Origin: Mesorhizobium sp.
Lineage (GTDB): Bacteria > Pseudomonadota > Alphaproteobacteria > Rhizobiales > Rhizobiaceae
Direction of reading: 5' to 3'
Assembly: GCF_024710845.1 (NCBI RefSeq)
Contig: NZ_JANJTZ010000039.1
Coordinates: 163,957-227,956 of the forward strand
DNA: 64,000 bases
Every line of letters begins with the position of its first letter. Position 1 is the stretch's first letter. Position numbers and translations under genes: made by a program. This document shows, in pieces, positions 8,279 through 18,296 of the stretch. The notes below the pieces were generated by a model. It was not told where the DNA came from, made no database searches, and saw only the letters and a list, made by a program, of their open reading frames with translations.

Positions 8279-9538
8279 TTAAATCGCCTCGAAGACGATA
8301 CGCATCCCTGGCTCGACACGGTCCAAGCCTGGCGCTAGCAGCGCTATTCCTTCGGCCTGCGAGATTGCCCGCAGGCTGGCGGAGGAGCCGCGTCCGAGCA
8401 TGGTCAGGCGCGGCAAACCATCCGCCCCTGCCGTGCCGAGGCGCACCGGCACGAATTCTGTGCGGTCCGGACGCTTCTCATAGGTGAAATCGGCAACCGC
8501 CTGCGTCCAGGTCGGCGAGTTGTTCGACAGACCCGCCAGCCTGCGCAAGGCAGGCAGGGCGATCATGCGGAAGGTCACGAGCGTCGCATTGGGGTTGCCC
8601 GGAAGGCCGAGGAAAAGTGTGGTGCCGAGCTTGCCGACTTTCACCGGCTTGCCTGGCCGCATGGCGACCCTCATCACATCGAGCATGCCGCCGCCGGAGC
8701 TGACTGCCCAGGTGACGTGGTCTTCCTCTCCGGCCGAAACGCCGCCCGTCGTGATGATCGCATCGCATTGCGTGGCAGCTTCGGCCAGGGCCAGGGCGAT
8801 GGCCTCTCGGTTGTCTGGAACGATGCCGAAGTCGAGCACCTCGGCCCAGCGGCAGGCGTCGAGACTGGCACGCAGCATCACGCGGTTCGAGTTGAAGATC
8901 TGCCCGGGATGAAGTGGCTCACCGGGCTCTCGCAGCTCGGTGCCGGTCGAGATCAGACCGACGCGGACCTTTCGGCGCACCTCGATCGCAGTCACTCCCT
9001 GCCCAGCAAGCAGCGCGAGATGGTGGGCTTTCAGGATGTCGCCGGTTCCCAGCAGGTGTTCACCGCGCCGCACGTCCTCTCCGGCGATCCGCACGTTCTG
9101 ACCCGCGCGCGGCTTCTGGTCGATGACGATCGCATCGCCGTCGAGACGGCATTTCTCCTGCATGACGACCGTGTCGAATCCTTGCGGGACCGGCGCCCCG
9201 GTGAGGATGCGGACAGCGCCGTCAAAGGACTGTGTGGGCGTATCGCCTGCCGCGACGCGGCCCGTCACCTTGAGGCGCCATGGACCCTGTCCCGTAAAGC
9301 TGGTCGCCTTTACCGCATAACCGTCCATCGCAGAGGCATTGAACGGCGGCAGATTCAGGCTTGCGCACGCTTCCGCCGCCAGCACGCGTCCGCTAGCGCC
9401 CAGCAGGTCAAGCGTTTCGGTTTCCGCCACCGGGATCGCGGCGGCGATTGCCTTGGCCGCGGCGATATCAACGGGAATGACCGCCGCGGATGCGCCGGCT
9501 TCGCAATGCTCGGGAAGGATGAGCGCGGACGAGATCAT
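8279..9538 (-). CDS. moeA: Molybdopterin molybdenumtransferase MoeA
   Basis: This is a 419-residue MoeA that inserts molybdate into adenylylated molybdopterin. The family core is clear: NLPPFNASAMDGYAVKA near the N-terminus, the mocF motif STGTELREPGEPL, TTGGVSAGEEDHV, and FLGLPGNPNATLVTF. An ATG start at 9538 has GGAG seven bases upstream; a GTG six bases earlier overlaps the stop of a short frame. It lies downstream of aioA on the same strand, so the cofactor enzyme is linked to the molybdoenzyme it serves. A strong hairpin sits between the two genes, so it may be transcribed at a lower or separate level. Confidence 0.93.
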   Translation of the reverse strand: MISSALILPEHCEAGASAAVIPVDIAAAKAIAAAIPVAETETLDLLGASGRVLAAEACASLNLPPFNASAMDGYAVKATSFTGQGPWRLKVTGRVAAGDTPTQSFDGAVRILTGAPVPQGFDTVVMQEKCRLDGDAIVIDQKPRAGQNVRIAGEDVRRGEHLLGTGDILKAHHLALLAGQGVTAIEVRRKVRVGLISTGTELREPGEPLHPGQIFNSNRVMLRASLDACRWAEVLDFGIVPDNREAIALALAEAATQCDAIITTGGVSAGEEDHVTWAVSSGGGMLDVMRVAMRPGKPVKVGKLGTTLFLGLPGNPNATLVTFRMIALPALRRLAGLSNNSPTWTQAVADFTYEKRPDRTEFVPVRLGTAGADGLPRLTMLGRGSSASLRAISQAEGIALLAPGLDRVEPGMRIVFEAI

Positions 9539-9540
9539 GG

Positions 9541-9636
9541 TCACTCCAGCAGGGTTCTCAGATCGGCGACGAGCTTCACCAGTTCATCCAATTCCTGATG
9601 CCGCGAAAGCCATTCTGGTAAGGCCCCGGTACGCTT
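9541..9636 (-). pseudogene. Short open frame, possible 3' remnant before moeA
   Basis: A 31-codon open stretch ends with a TGA that overlaps the alternative GTG start of moeA (GTGA). It reads well as protein (ending PEWLSRHQELDEL then VKLVADLRTLLE, an amphipathic helix) but has no start codon with an RBS and is closed upstream by TGA. It looks like the C-terminus of a gene lost between aioA and moeA. I do not recognise the family. In other aio clusters a cytochrome c gene often lies here, but this tail has no cytochrome feature. Confidence 0.3.
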
Positions 9637-9680
9637 TCACAGCTAGTAAGTTAACGATGCACTCCGCTCTGATGCTGAAC

Positions 9681-9711
9681 GCGCTGCCGGGCTGGTGTGG
9701 CCCGGCAGCGC
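9681..9711 (-). terminator. Strong hairpin after aioA
   Basis: The arms 9681-9692 and 9700-9711 form a perfect 12-bp GC-rich stem (core GCTGCCGGGC / GCCCGGCAGC) with a 7-base loop. It begins 13 bases past the aioA stop on the minus strand. There is no T-run, so it may pause or attenuate transcription or protect the aioBA mRNA end, rather than act as a classical intrinsic terminator. Confidence 0.6.
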
Positions 9712-9723
9712 GAAGCGCGGCGG

Positions 9724-12192
9724 TCAGCCCGCGCTGTATTCCATGGACTTGAACGAAAGGTCCGCCGCCGAAGCCGGGGCATCCGATATCTTCCGGATGT
9801 TGGCCCAGGTATGCTTGTAGTTCGGCAGGATCAGCTCGTTGGTGCCGGCATTGACGATGTTGCCCTGCGCGCCGTTCGGCGCGCCGAACACCATGAAGGT
9901 CTCCTTCCGCCGCGCGGTCGGCGTCGGATAGACCAGCGCCTGCGTGGCGCCGACATCGTTGAAGACCTCCACCAGGTCACCAGCCTTCACTCCCAACTCG
10001 GCCATGTCCTCCGGATTGATCTCGATAAACGGGATCGGGAAACGGTCGGAGACGAAGTCGTTGGCCTTGTCGAGGAACCAGTTCTGCCAGATCACGTTGG
10101 CGCGGCCATTGTTGATGAGGAACGCGTAGTTGTCCCTCTGGTAGGCCTTGCCGGGTGCCTGAAGACCGCGCCATTCGCCGCCGCAGAACAGCGCCTTGCC
10201 ATCCTCGCGGCCGTGCCGCGTGAACTTGCCGTCGGTGTAGAGACGCTTGGTGCCGACCAGCTGGCCGTTTTCGAAGCCGACGACCGGCTCCTGCACGCCA
10301 TTGTTGCCCATGGCGCGAAGGCGGTCGTAGGTCACCTCCGGATTGCCGGAGTGATAGCCGTCCATGAAGGCATCCTCCTCGGTCTTCCAGTCGTAACCCT
10401 TGAACTGGTCTGCATAGGCGTCGCGGCCCTCCTCGCGCAGGACCCGTTCAAGGTTCTGGGCGATCGCGGCGGCGATCAGGCAGTCCGGCTTGGCGTTGCC
10501 CGGACCATCCATGTATTTTTCGACCAGGCGCAGCCTGCGCTCGCCGTTCATGGAGGTCAGGTTCATCTCGCCGGACTCCACGGCCGGCAGAATGACGTGC
10601 GCGGCCTGGCCGATCTGGCTGTGGATGATATCCACATTGACCGAGAACAGTCCTCCCGCATTGATCGCCCCGACGATGGCATCCACGAGTTCCTCGCGGG
10701 TCGATCCGGCGTGGGCGTCCATGGCATCCTTCACCATGTTGGTCCGCCGGTTGTACTCGCGCTTGAACTCGGTCGCGTTGAGCGTCGTCTTGTAGTGGTC
10801 GTTGGCCCAGATGTGGTGCACCTTGCCCCGGCCGCCGATGATCAGCTGGTCGATATAAGGCGCGGGCCGTCCGACATGGGCGTCGGAAGGGCGGAAATAG
10901 CCCTCCTGGTGGCCGCCGAGACGGCACACACCACCGCCTTCGCGGCCGATATTGCCGGTCGCGAGCCCGATGTTCACCAGAGCGCCGATGACCCGGTAGT
11001 TGTCGTTGCCCCAGATGATGCCCTTCTCGTAGCCCGTTGCGCATTTGCGGCGCGAGCCGTCTTCCTTCGGCTTGGCGATCCACTCGGCCGCCTTGACGAT
11101 GTCGGCTTCGGCGAGGCCGGTGATCGACGCACCCTCGGCGAGCGACATCTTGCACTTGATGCGCGCCATCTCGAACGAGCCGAGCGCCGCCGGATGCGCC
11201 TCGTCCTGGGGCACCGCGACGTCGCCCTGGAGGGTAGATGCCGCGATGAAGTCCTTGTCCACCCAGCCCTGGTCGGCGATGTAGGTGAAGAGCGTGTTGA
11301 ACAGCGCCAGGTCCGTGCCGGTCTTGATCGCCAGATGCAGCACGTTCTCCGCGCCAGCTTCCACCTCGCAGGCGTTGGCCGTCACTGTGCGGCGCGGGTC
11401 GACGATGATGACCTTGGCGCCGTTGCGCATGCCCGGAACCATGTGGTTCAGGAACAGGTTGGTCTGGCATTCCAGCGGATTGGTGCCGACCAGCATGATC
11501 GTGTCGGTCAGCGTGTAATCCTCATAGGCGTAATTCAGTTCGTCGACGCCCATGTCGCGGGTCGAGTGGACCTCGGAATTGTAGGCAGGCCGGTTGTGGA
11601 TGCGGCAGTTCTTGACCTTCATCGAGCCGAAATAGAGCTTTCCCGTGCCCCAGGTGTTCTCGTAGCCGCCGGCCGAGCCGCCGTGGTCGAACATCGAGAC
11701 GAACAGGTCGTCCTCGTCGTCCTTGTCGATGACGCGGGCGGTCACGCGGGCGACGAGGTCGAACGCGTCGCTCCAGCTTGTCGGCTGCCAGGTACCGTAG
11801 CGCCAGACCATCGGCTCGGTCAGCCGCTGTTGCTGGGTGCCCGTCTTGTCGGAGCGGCGGTTCTCCGCCATGCGCGCCCCGCGCACCGAGCCGAGACCCG
11901 AATTCACGACGCAATTCTTGTCGGGCTTGATGACCAAATGGACGTCTTTCCCATCCTGCCTGACGATGTTGTACATCGACGGCGCATACCAGGCCTCGGT
12001 CTCGGCCGGCTGCTGTTCGGCGAGATTCACGCCGAAAGCATTTGTGGCGGGGTCCGTCCCGCCCTGTTTGTTCACCGGCCAGGTGTAGGCATGATAGCCG
12101 CAGCCGACGATGCAGTAGTGGCAGGTGACATTGTGCTTCTTCGCATCCGCCGGAATGATCGGCAGGCGGTCGATCTGTCGCTTGTAGGCCAT
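9724..12192 (-). CDS. aioA: Arsenite oxidase large subunit AioA
   Basis: This 822-residue molybdopterin enzyme oxidises arsenite to arsenate at a bis-MGD molybdenum centre. The N-terminal CHYCIVGC motif (Cys24, 27, 31) binds the 3Fe-4S cluster characteristic of arsenite oxidases. Other family blocks are visible: VNKQGGTDPATNAFGVNL, VVNSGLGSVRGARMAENR, FDHGGSAGGYENTWGTGKLY and RIHNRPAYNSEVHSTRDMG. The protein has no Tat leader; it is exported bound to AioB, whose leader is present. The gene lies 66 bases after aioB in one operon under a sigma-54-type promoter. Confidence 0.98.
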   Translation of the reverse strand: MAYKRQIDRLPIIPADAKKHNVTCHYCIVGCGYHAYTWPVNKQGGTDPATNAFGVNLAEQQPAETEAWYAPSMYNIVRQDGKDVHLVIKPDKNCVVNSGLGSVRGARMAENRRSDKTGTQQQRLTEPMVWRYGTWQPTSWSDAFDLVARVTARVIDKDDEDDLFVSMFDHGGSAGGYENTWGTGKLYFGSMKVKNCRIHNRPAYNSEVHSTRDMGVDELNYAYEDYTLTDTIMLVGTNPLECQTNLFLNHMVPGMRNGAKVIIVDPRRTVTANACEVEAGAENVLHLAIKTGTDLALFNTLFTYIADQGWVDKDFIAASTLQGDVAVPQDEAHPAALGSFEMARIKCKMSLAEGASITGLAEADIVKAAEWIAKPKEDGSRRKCATGYEKGIIWGNDNYRVIGALVNIGLATGNIGREGGGVCRLGGHQEGYFRPSDAHVGRPAPYIDQLIIGGRGKVHHIWANDHYKTTLNATEFKREYNRRTNMVKDAMDAHAGSTREELVDAIVGAINAGGLFSVNVDIIHSQIGQAAHVILPAVESGEMNLTSMNGERRLRLVEKYMDGPGNAKPDCLIAAAIAQNLERVLREEGRDAYADQFKGYDWKTEEDAFMDGYHSGNPEVTYDRLRAMGNNGVQEPVVGFENGQLVGTKRLYTDGKFTRHGREDGKALFCGGEWRGLQAPGKAYQRDNYAFLINNGRANVIWQNWFLDKANDFVSDRFPIPFIEINPEDMAELGVKAGDLVEVFNDVGATQALVYPTPTARRKETFMVFGAPNGAQGNIVNAGTNELILPNYKHTWANIRKISDAPASAADLSFKSMEYSAG

Positions 12193-12258
12193 TCTTTCCT
12201 CCTCAATTTCTAGCCGCGTGATCTCGACCGAAAAGTCTGCAACTTTTCGGGATCACGC

Positions 12259-12783
12259 TCAGGCGAGCACGTTCGACAGGCGGCCGTAGAGAAGCTCGTC
12301 CAAGCCCTCGGCGTAGATGTCGCCCTTGTCGTCCACTCTCAGCGCGTATTGCGGCAGGTTCTGCGTCGCCTGCCCCCAGATTTGCTGGCCGCCGGCCTCG
12401 CAGTCGAAACGCGAGTAATGGCCGGGGCAGTTCAGCGTGCGGTCGGCGGCGACGTAGTTGAGCGGGAAGCCCTTGTGCGGGCAGATCGTCGAGAAGCCGA
12501 CGATGTCGCCGTCAGGCCCGGCTCCACCTTCGACGCGGGTGCCGAGCTTCAGGAGCACGCCCGGCGCGCTGTCATCGGGATAGGTCACGTCGAGCGGTTC
12601 GTTCAGCTTCAGGTCGGAGACGTTGCCGAGCCGGTTCGACGGATAGTCGATACGGGCGAGTGCCGTGGCTTTGGCGGGTGTCGCGGGAAGCGCGACGGCG
12701 GTGGCGGTGGCGGCGGCGGCAAGCGCTCCGCCGCGCAAGAACTGTCGGCGGCCGACGTCGACCAGCTTGTCGCAACGATCCAT
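12259..12783 (-). CDS. aioB: Arsenite oxidase Rieske subunit AioB
   Basis: The 174-residue protein starts at 12783 after a strong AGGGAGG site. A Tat leader (GRRQFLRGGALAAAATA) exports the AioAB dimer. The Rieske 2Fe-2S ligands are Cys101/His103 in CPHKGF and Cys119/His122 in CPGHYS. The disulfide that most Rieske proteins have is missing: Phe106 and Gly121 occupy the Cys positions, as I recall for the alphaproteobacterial NT-26 enzyme, where this affects redox potential. It takes electrons from AioA to a periplasmic acceptor. No cytochrome c gene is in the cluster. Confidence 0.96.
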   Translation of the reverse strand: MDRCDKLVDVGRRQFLRGGALAAAATATAVALPATPAKATALARIDYPSNRLGNVSDLKLNEPLDVTYPDDSAPGVLLKLGTRVEGGAGPDGDIVGFSTICPHKGFPLNYVAADRTLNCPGHYSRFDCEAGGQQIWGQATQNLPQYALRVDDKGDIYAEGLDELLYGRLSNVLA

Positions 12784-12825
12784 TTCAAATCCTCCCTGGT
12801 TCGCGACTGGGTACGCAAGAAGAAC

Positions 12826-12841
12826 TGCAAGGACGATGCCA
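12826..12841 (-). promoter_or_regulatory. Sigma-54 promoter of aioBA
   Basis: On the minus strand the sequence is TGGCATCGTCCTTGCA. It matches the RpoN consensus TGGCACG-N4-TTGCW at all but two positions (T and C in place of C and G at positions 6-7), with exact GG-to-GC spacing. Transcription would start about 12 bases past the GC, near 12814, about 30 bases before the aioB ATG. The AAA+ activator AioR, encoded across the gap, is the expected partner. Confidence 0.85.
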
Positions 12842-12902
12842 GTCGGCACGGGACGGCCGACCCCTGCAAATCCAAGGTCTTGCGGACCGCGCGAAAGAGC
12901 CG

Positions 12903-12920
12903 TGTCCGGATTTCCGGACA
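12903..12920. promoter_or_regulatory. Perfect dyad, likely AioR enhancer site 1
   Basis: TGTCCGGATTTCCGGACA is a perfect palindrome with 8-bp arms and a 2-bp centre. It lies about 75 bp upstream of the sigma-54 promoter, in the range where NtrC-type activators bind. Together with the second dyad it is the obvious AioR target; binding itself is inference. Confidence 0.75.
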
Positions 12921-12936
12921 TGCTGCGCTGCAGTTG

Positions 12937-12952
12937 GTCCGGAAACCCGGAC
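12937..12952. promoter_or_regulatory. Second dyad, likely AioR enhancer site 2
   Basis: GTCCGGAAACCCGGAC has 6-bp arms sharing the GTCCGG core of site 1. The two centres are 33 bp apart, about three helical turns, so both would face the same side of the DNA, as expected for cooperative binding of an NtrC-family hexamer. The dyads are also 75-110 bp before aioX, so AioR could influence its own operon. Confidence 0.7.
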
Positions 12953-13028
12953 GGAGCCTCGGATTCATGATTCCGGTCGATTTTGATGCCCTGCGGCGCT
13001 AGTCTGCCCGGCAGGGAGGATCGAATTC

Positions 13029-13919
13029 TTGACCGCACGGTACCCAGCCACGAGCCAGGTACTCGACCGCCGTTCGGCGCTTGCGTTGTGCGGCAGCGCC
13101 GTCGTTTCGCTCGCGCTTTCGCCGGGTCGGGCCTCAGCTCAGGAAGGGTTCAAGTTCGGCCTCACCCCGGTCTTCCTGTCCAACGACCTCGAACTGCTGG
13201 CGCGTCTGCGCGCTTACCTCACCGAGGCGATCGGCGAGCCGGTCGAACTGGTCAGCCGGCGGACCTATCAGGAAATCACGGCGCTGCTCGTCGCGGGCCA
13301 GCTCCATGCGGCGTGGATCTGCGGCTATCCCTATGTCCAGTTCAAGTCGGAACTCGATCTCGTCGCCACCCCGTCATGGCATGGCAAGCCGCTCTACCAA
13401 TCCTACCTGATCGCCGCCGCCGACAGGCCGACCGAGCGGTGGGAGAATTTGAAGGGCGACATCCACGCCTTCTCCGACCCGGATTCCAACTCGGGCTTCC
13501 TCGTCACGCGAGCGCTCCTGGCGGAAAACGGATTGAAGCCGGAAGGCTTCTTCGCCCGCACCTTCTATACCTATGGTCACCGCAACGTGATCCGCGCGGT
13601 CGCGTCGGGTCTTGCCCAGTCCGGCAGCGTCGACGGCTATGTCTGGGACGTCATGCGCGAAATGGAGCCGGACCTCGTCACCCAGACGCGGATCGTTCGC
13701 CGTTCCGAATGGCTTGGCTTTCCGCCCGTGGCAGCACCCAAGGCACTTGCTGGTGACCCGCGCATAGCCCGCCTCAAGGATGCTCTTACCGAGATGGACC
13801 GTCGCGAGGAGGGCCGCAAGGTGCTGGCTCTCCTGCGCTTGGACGGCTTCGTCGCCACCGAGCCCGCCCTATTCGACTCGATCGCCGCCAAGGTCGATGC
13901 TGTGAGGCGGTTTGGATGA
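13029..13919 (+). CDS. aioX: Periplasmic arsenite-sensing protein AioX
   Basis: This 296-residue protein belongs to the PhnD-like periplasmic binding family (PF12974). It starts at TTG 13029, nine bases after AGGGAGG. The leader DRRSALALCGSAVVSLALS looks Tat- or Sec-type. Cys98 in AAWICGYPYVQFK is in the position of the conserved arsenite-binding Cys of characterised AioX. AioX binds As(III) and signals to AioS. Its stop overlaps the aioS ATG by four bases. Confidence 0.93.
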   Translation: MTARYPATSQVLDRRSALALCGSAVVSLALSPGRASAQEGFKFGLTPVFLSNDLELLARLRAYLTEAIGEPVELVSRRTYQEITALLVAGQLHAAWICGYPYVQFKSELDLVATPSWHGKPLYQSYLIAAADRPTERWENLKGDIHAFSDPDSNSGFLVTRALLAENGLKPEGFFARTFYTYGHRNVIRAVASGLAQSGSVDGYVWDVMREMEPDLVTQTRIVRRSEWLGFPPVAAPKALAGDPRIARLKDALTEMDRREEGRKVLALLRLDGFVATEPALFDSIAAKVDAVRRFG

Positions 13920-15356
13920 GCACCTTCCGTCGCCTTCGCGCCATTCCGGTCTCGTACCGCGTGCCGATCCTGGTGGCACTCCTGATGGTGGCGATCAGCG
14001 GGGTGATCTCGGAGCGCGTGCTTGACCGCCTCTCCCGTACGCAGGAGTCTTTTATCGACGGTCTTGCCGGCAGCTATCTCGACGGACTCACCGCTGCGGT
14101 CCTGCCGGCCGTCTTGCGAGGGGACGTATGGGAGGTCTTCGACGCGCTCGACCGATCCCAGAAATCCTACCAGGCGCTGTCACCGGTCGAGGCGGTCGTC
14201 ACCGGCGCAGATGGGAAGGTCCTGGCGGCCACGGACCCGACCCGCATCCCATCCTTCTCGGAGCTTCCGGACGCCTATGCGTCGCGCTACGGCGCGCGCA
14301 CGGTGACCTTCGACCGCGAGGCGGACACCGGCTTCGCCTATCGCGACCTCGTCTATCAAGGCCAGAAGGTCGGCGCGATCCACACCGCCTTCGACGCCTC
14401 GCACATCTTTGCCGAGCGCCGCGAGATCCTGGCGACTCTGCTCGTCACCAACGGCGTCCTCGCCGCGATCTTTTCGCTCGGCGGCTTCCTGCTGGTCCGC
14501 CGCATGATCGCGCCGATGCGGGTGCTGGAGGATCACATGCGCGCGGCCGCCAACGGTGTCGCGGAGCCCATCTCGTCGCGCGAGTTCCCGTCACGCGGCG
14601 GCGAGGTCGCGAGCCTCTTCAACGGCTATAACGCGCTGGTCCATGCTGAACGCGAACGCGCCAACTTGGCCATGCAGCTTGCCGAGGAGGAGAAGCTGGC
14701 GAGCCTCGGGCGGTTGGCGTCTGGCATGGCGCACGAGATCAACAATCCGCTCGGCGGCCTGTTCAACGCCATCGACACGCTGAAGACCCATGGCAGGACG
14801 CCCGGGGTGCGCGACACCTCGATCAGCCTGATCGAGCGCGGGCTGAATGGTATCCGCGAGGTCGTTGAAGCCGCCCTTGCCACCTATCGCCCCGAGCGAT
14901 CGGCTAGGCCGCTCAGCGCCGACGATCTCGAGGACGTCAGGGTGTTGATGAAACCGGAATTGCGCCGGCGCAGGCAGAGACTGGACTGGCAGGTCGACTG
15001 GCCGGCCGGGTTAGCCGCGACGATCCCGGGCGGCCCCGTGCGGCAGGCGGTCCTGAACCTGCTGCTCAACGCCAGCGCCGCCACGCCGGAGGCAGGCGAA
15101 ATCGGTCTGAAGGTTGAGCGGACGGCGCACCAGTTGAAGATTTCGGTCTCCGACGAAGGTCCGGGCATGCCGAGGGATTCCATCGCCATGCTGAGCGATG
15201 ACGATCCCGGGCCGGCCGTCCGAGCCGGACGTGGGCTCGGCCTGTGGATGGTCCGCCGCATGGTTGATGCCTGCGGGGGAAAGGCCATCGTCGAGACGGG
15301 CCCGTCGGGAGGATCGGTCGTGACCCTGATCCTGCCTATCCCGGAGGAAGCACGGA

Positions 15357-15379
<23 letters not shown>
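13916..15379 (+). CDS. aioS: Arsenite-responsive sensor histidine kinase AioS
   Basis: The 487-residue kinase has an N-terminal membrane helix (VPILVALLMVAISGVI), a periplasmic sensor region, a second helix near residue 180 (VTNGVLAAIFSLGGFLLV), a HAMP-like segment, an H-box ASGMAHEINNPLGG with the phospho-acceptor His, and an ATPase domain (DEGPGMP, RGLGLWMV). It would respond to AioX-As(III) and phosphorylate AioR. It overlaps aioX by 4 bases and aioR by 23. Confidence 0.93.
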
Positions 15380-16691
<1,312 letters not shown>

Positions 16692-16942
16692 CCGTGCGCC
16701 CACTGTTGCCGCTGCGTTGATATCGTCAACGGGACCGATTCCAGACGGTCCGGTTCCGGCCAAAAACTCTGAGTAAGCAGACATTAGGCACACGACCTCA
16801 TGTCGGTCATTCGCGATCAATGAGGAAATTCACGATAGCTGCCATTCGGCGCAATAGTGGGATTTCGGCTGTTCGCCCCAATCTAGTCAACGTGCCTCTT
16901 AGATAAGATCAGCAACACAAAAAGAGATATACAATATATTAT

Positions 16943-16963
16943 GCACTATTCATTGTATAGTGC
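16943..16963 (-). terminator. Hairpin terminator at the end of the ECF41 gene
   Basis: Arms 16943-16949 (GCACTAT) and 16957-16963 (ATAGTGC) pair perfectly around a 7-base loop that includes part of the stop codon region. On the minus strand the following sequence is AT-rich and reaches a TTTTT run about 20 bases later. This is an intrinsic terminator for the ECF operon. The whole stretch 16850-16965 is unusually AT-rich for the window. Confidence 0.55.
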
Positions 16964-17825
16964 CAATCTTCTCCGAAATGTGTATAAGTTTGTCGGGGTT
17001 CCGTATTTTGTAGATTGCTGTGATACGGCGATCCTCGATCTCGAACGACGTCGTCGGAAGTGTGCCGTTATACACGCTGACATAGCCGGGCAAACCGTCG
17101 ATCCAGATCTGTCGAACGATGCTTTCGACATCGCCATACTTGCGGAAGAGGCCGCTGTAGAGACGGAGCGCCTTGTCGAGACCGACGATAGCGTTCGGGA
17201 ACGCCAGCACTTTGCCGCCTCCGTCTGATACGATCCTGACCCCCTCGGCAAGGATCGCCCGGAGACTGTCAACGTCACCCGTCCGGGTCGCGTCGAGGAA
17301 GGCCATGGCGATCCGTTCGCCATCGTCGCGGGCGACCGGATAGCGCGGTTTGTCGGATTGCACATTGCGACGGGCGCGTGACGCCAGCTGCCGGACGGTC
17401 GCAACGTCGCGGTCGAGCGTCGCGGCAATCTCGTCCATCGGAGTGCCAAACACGTCGTGCAGCAGGAAGGCGGCGCGTTCGAGCGGCGACAGTCGCTCCA
17501 GTGCCAGCATGAGCGTAAGGGTGAGATTGTCGGCCCTGAGGTCGTCGTCGGGTTCGGGAAGCGGGTCTGGTAGCCAGCTGCCAATATAGGTCTCGCGTTG
17601 GACGCGGGCCGATTTCATCGCATCGAGGCACAGCCGGGTGACAATGCGGTTCAGGAAGGCCGGCACGTTGCGGACTTCAGACACGTCCGCGCGCTGCCAG
17701 CGCAACCAGGCGTCCTGCACGACGTCCTGTGCCTCGGCGACCGAACCCAGCATCCGGTAGGCGAGGCGCAGCAGCCGTGGCCGCTGCGCCTCGAACAGGT
17801 GGGTTGCTTCAGGCAGCGTGTCCAT
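16950..17825 (-). CDS. ECF41-family RNA polymerase sigma factor
   Basis: The 291-residue protein has sigma region 2 (RLAYRMLGSVAEAQDVVQDA), region 4 (RLSPLERAAFLLHDVFGTPMDEIA) and an extra SnoaL-like C-terminal domain of about 110 residues. The C-terminal domain carries the ECF41 hallmarks DGGGK and NPDKL, which in this family modulate activity in place of an anti-sigma factor. It starts at 17825, overlapping the preceding gene by 17 bases. ECF41 factors are typically encoded with carboxymuconolactone decarboxylases, oxidoreductases or epimerases, as here, and usually control that partner gene. Confidence 0.92.
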   Translation of the reverse strand: MDTLPEATHLFEAQRPRLLRLAYRMLGSVAEAQDVVQDAWLRWQRADVSEVRNVPAFLNRIVTRLCLDAMKSARVQRETYIGSWLPDPLPEPDDDLRADNLTLTLMLALERLSPLERAAFLLHDVFGTPMDEIAATLDRDVATVRQLASRARRNVQSDKPRYPVARDDGERIAMAFLDATRTGDVDSLRAILAEGVRIVSDGGGKVLAFPNAIVGLDKALRLYSGLFRKYGDVESIVRQIWIDGLPGYVSVYNGTLPTTSFEIEDRRITAIYKIRNPDKLIHISEKIGTIQ

Positions 17826-18273
17826 TGCTCCCCTCGGGTGGATGGACCGCGCGGAGGCCGACCTGCAGCCTGTTCCACAGATTGATCGCACCGATTGCCA
17901 GCGTCAGGTGCACCCGTTCCGTTTCGTCGAAGGAGGCTTCCACCAGCTCGTAGTCTGCGTCGGACGCTCCGGTGCGGGCGACATCGGTCAGCGCCTCTGT
18001 CCACGCGAGCGCGGCGCGCTCGCGTGCCGAATAGAGTGTGGATTCACGCCACGCATCTAGCAGGTAGATACGCATCTCGGTCTCGCCATCCGCGCGGGCC
18101 GCCGTGGCGTGCATGTGCAGGCAGAAGGCACAACCATTGATCTGCGAGGCGCGCAGCTTGACGAGATGGAGGACTGTCTTGTCCAGGTTTGCCGCGATAG
18201 CGGCCTCGACGGCATACATGCCCTTGATGCCTGCGGCAGCCTTGGAGAAGGGGTCGATTATTCGCGGTATCAT
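17809..18273 (-). CDS. Carboxymuconolactone decarboxylase-family (AhpD-like) protein
   Basis: This 154-residue protein has the CxxC-xxx-H motif of AhpD-type peroxidase/decarboxylase proteins: NGCAFCLHMHATAARA. The ATG at 18273 has GGAG six bases upstream; an in-frame ATG at 18288 is less well placed. It is the classic partner of an ECF41 sigma factor and probably has a redox-protective role. The adjacent GST gene is broken, but this frame is intact. Confidence 0.88.
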   Translation of the reverse strand: MIPRIIDPFSKAAAGIKGMYAVEAAIAANLDKTVLHLVKLRASQINGCAFCLHMHATAARADGETEMRIYLLDAWRESTLYSARERAALAWTEALTDVARTGASDADYELVEASFDETERVHLTLAIGAINLWNRLQVGLRAVHPPEGSNGHAA

Positions 18274-18296
18274 GATGATCTCCAGCATAAAGCATA

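Noticed and set aside
9697..12213. 838-codon open frame antisense to aioA
   Set aside because: It mirrors aioA, has Arg/His/Val-rich shadow composition and no family match. Long antisense frames are expected in GC-rich genes with biased third positions.
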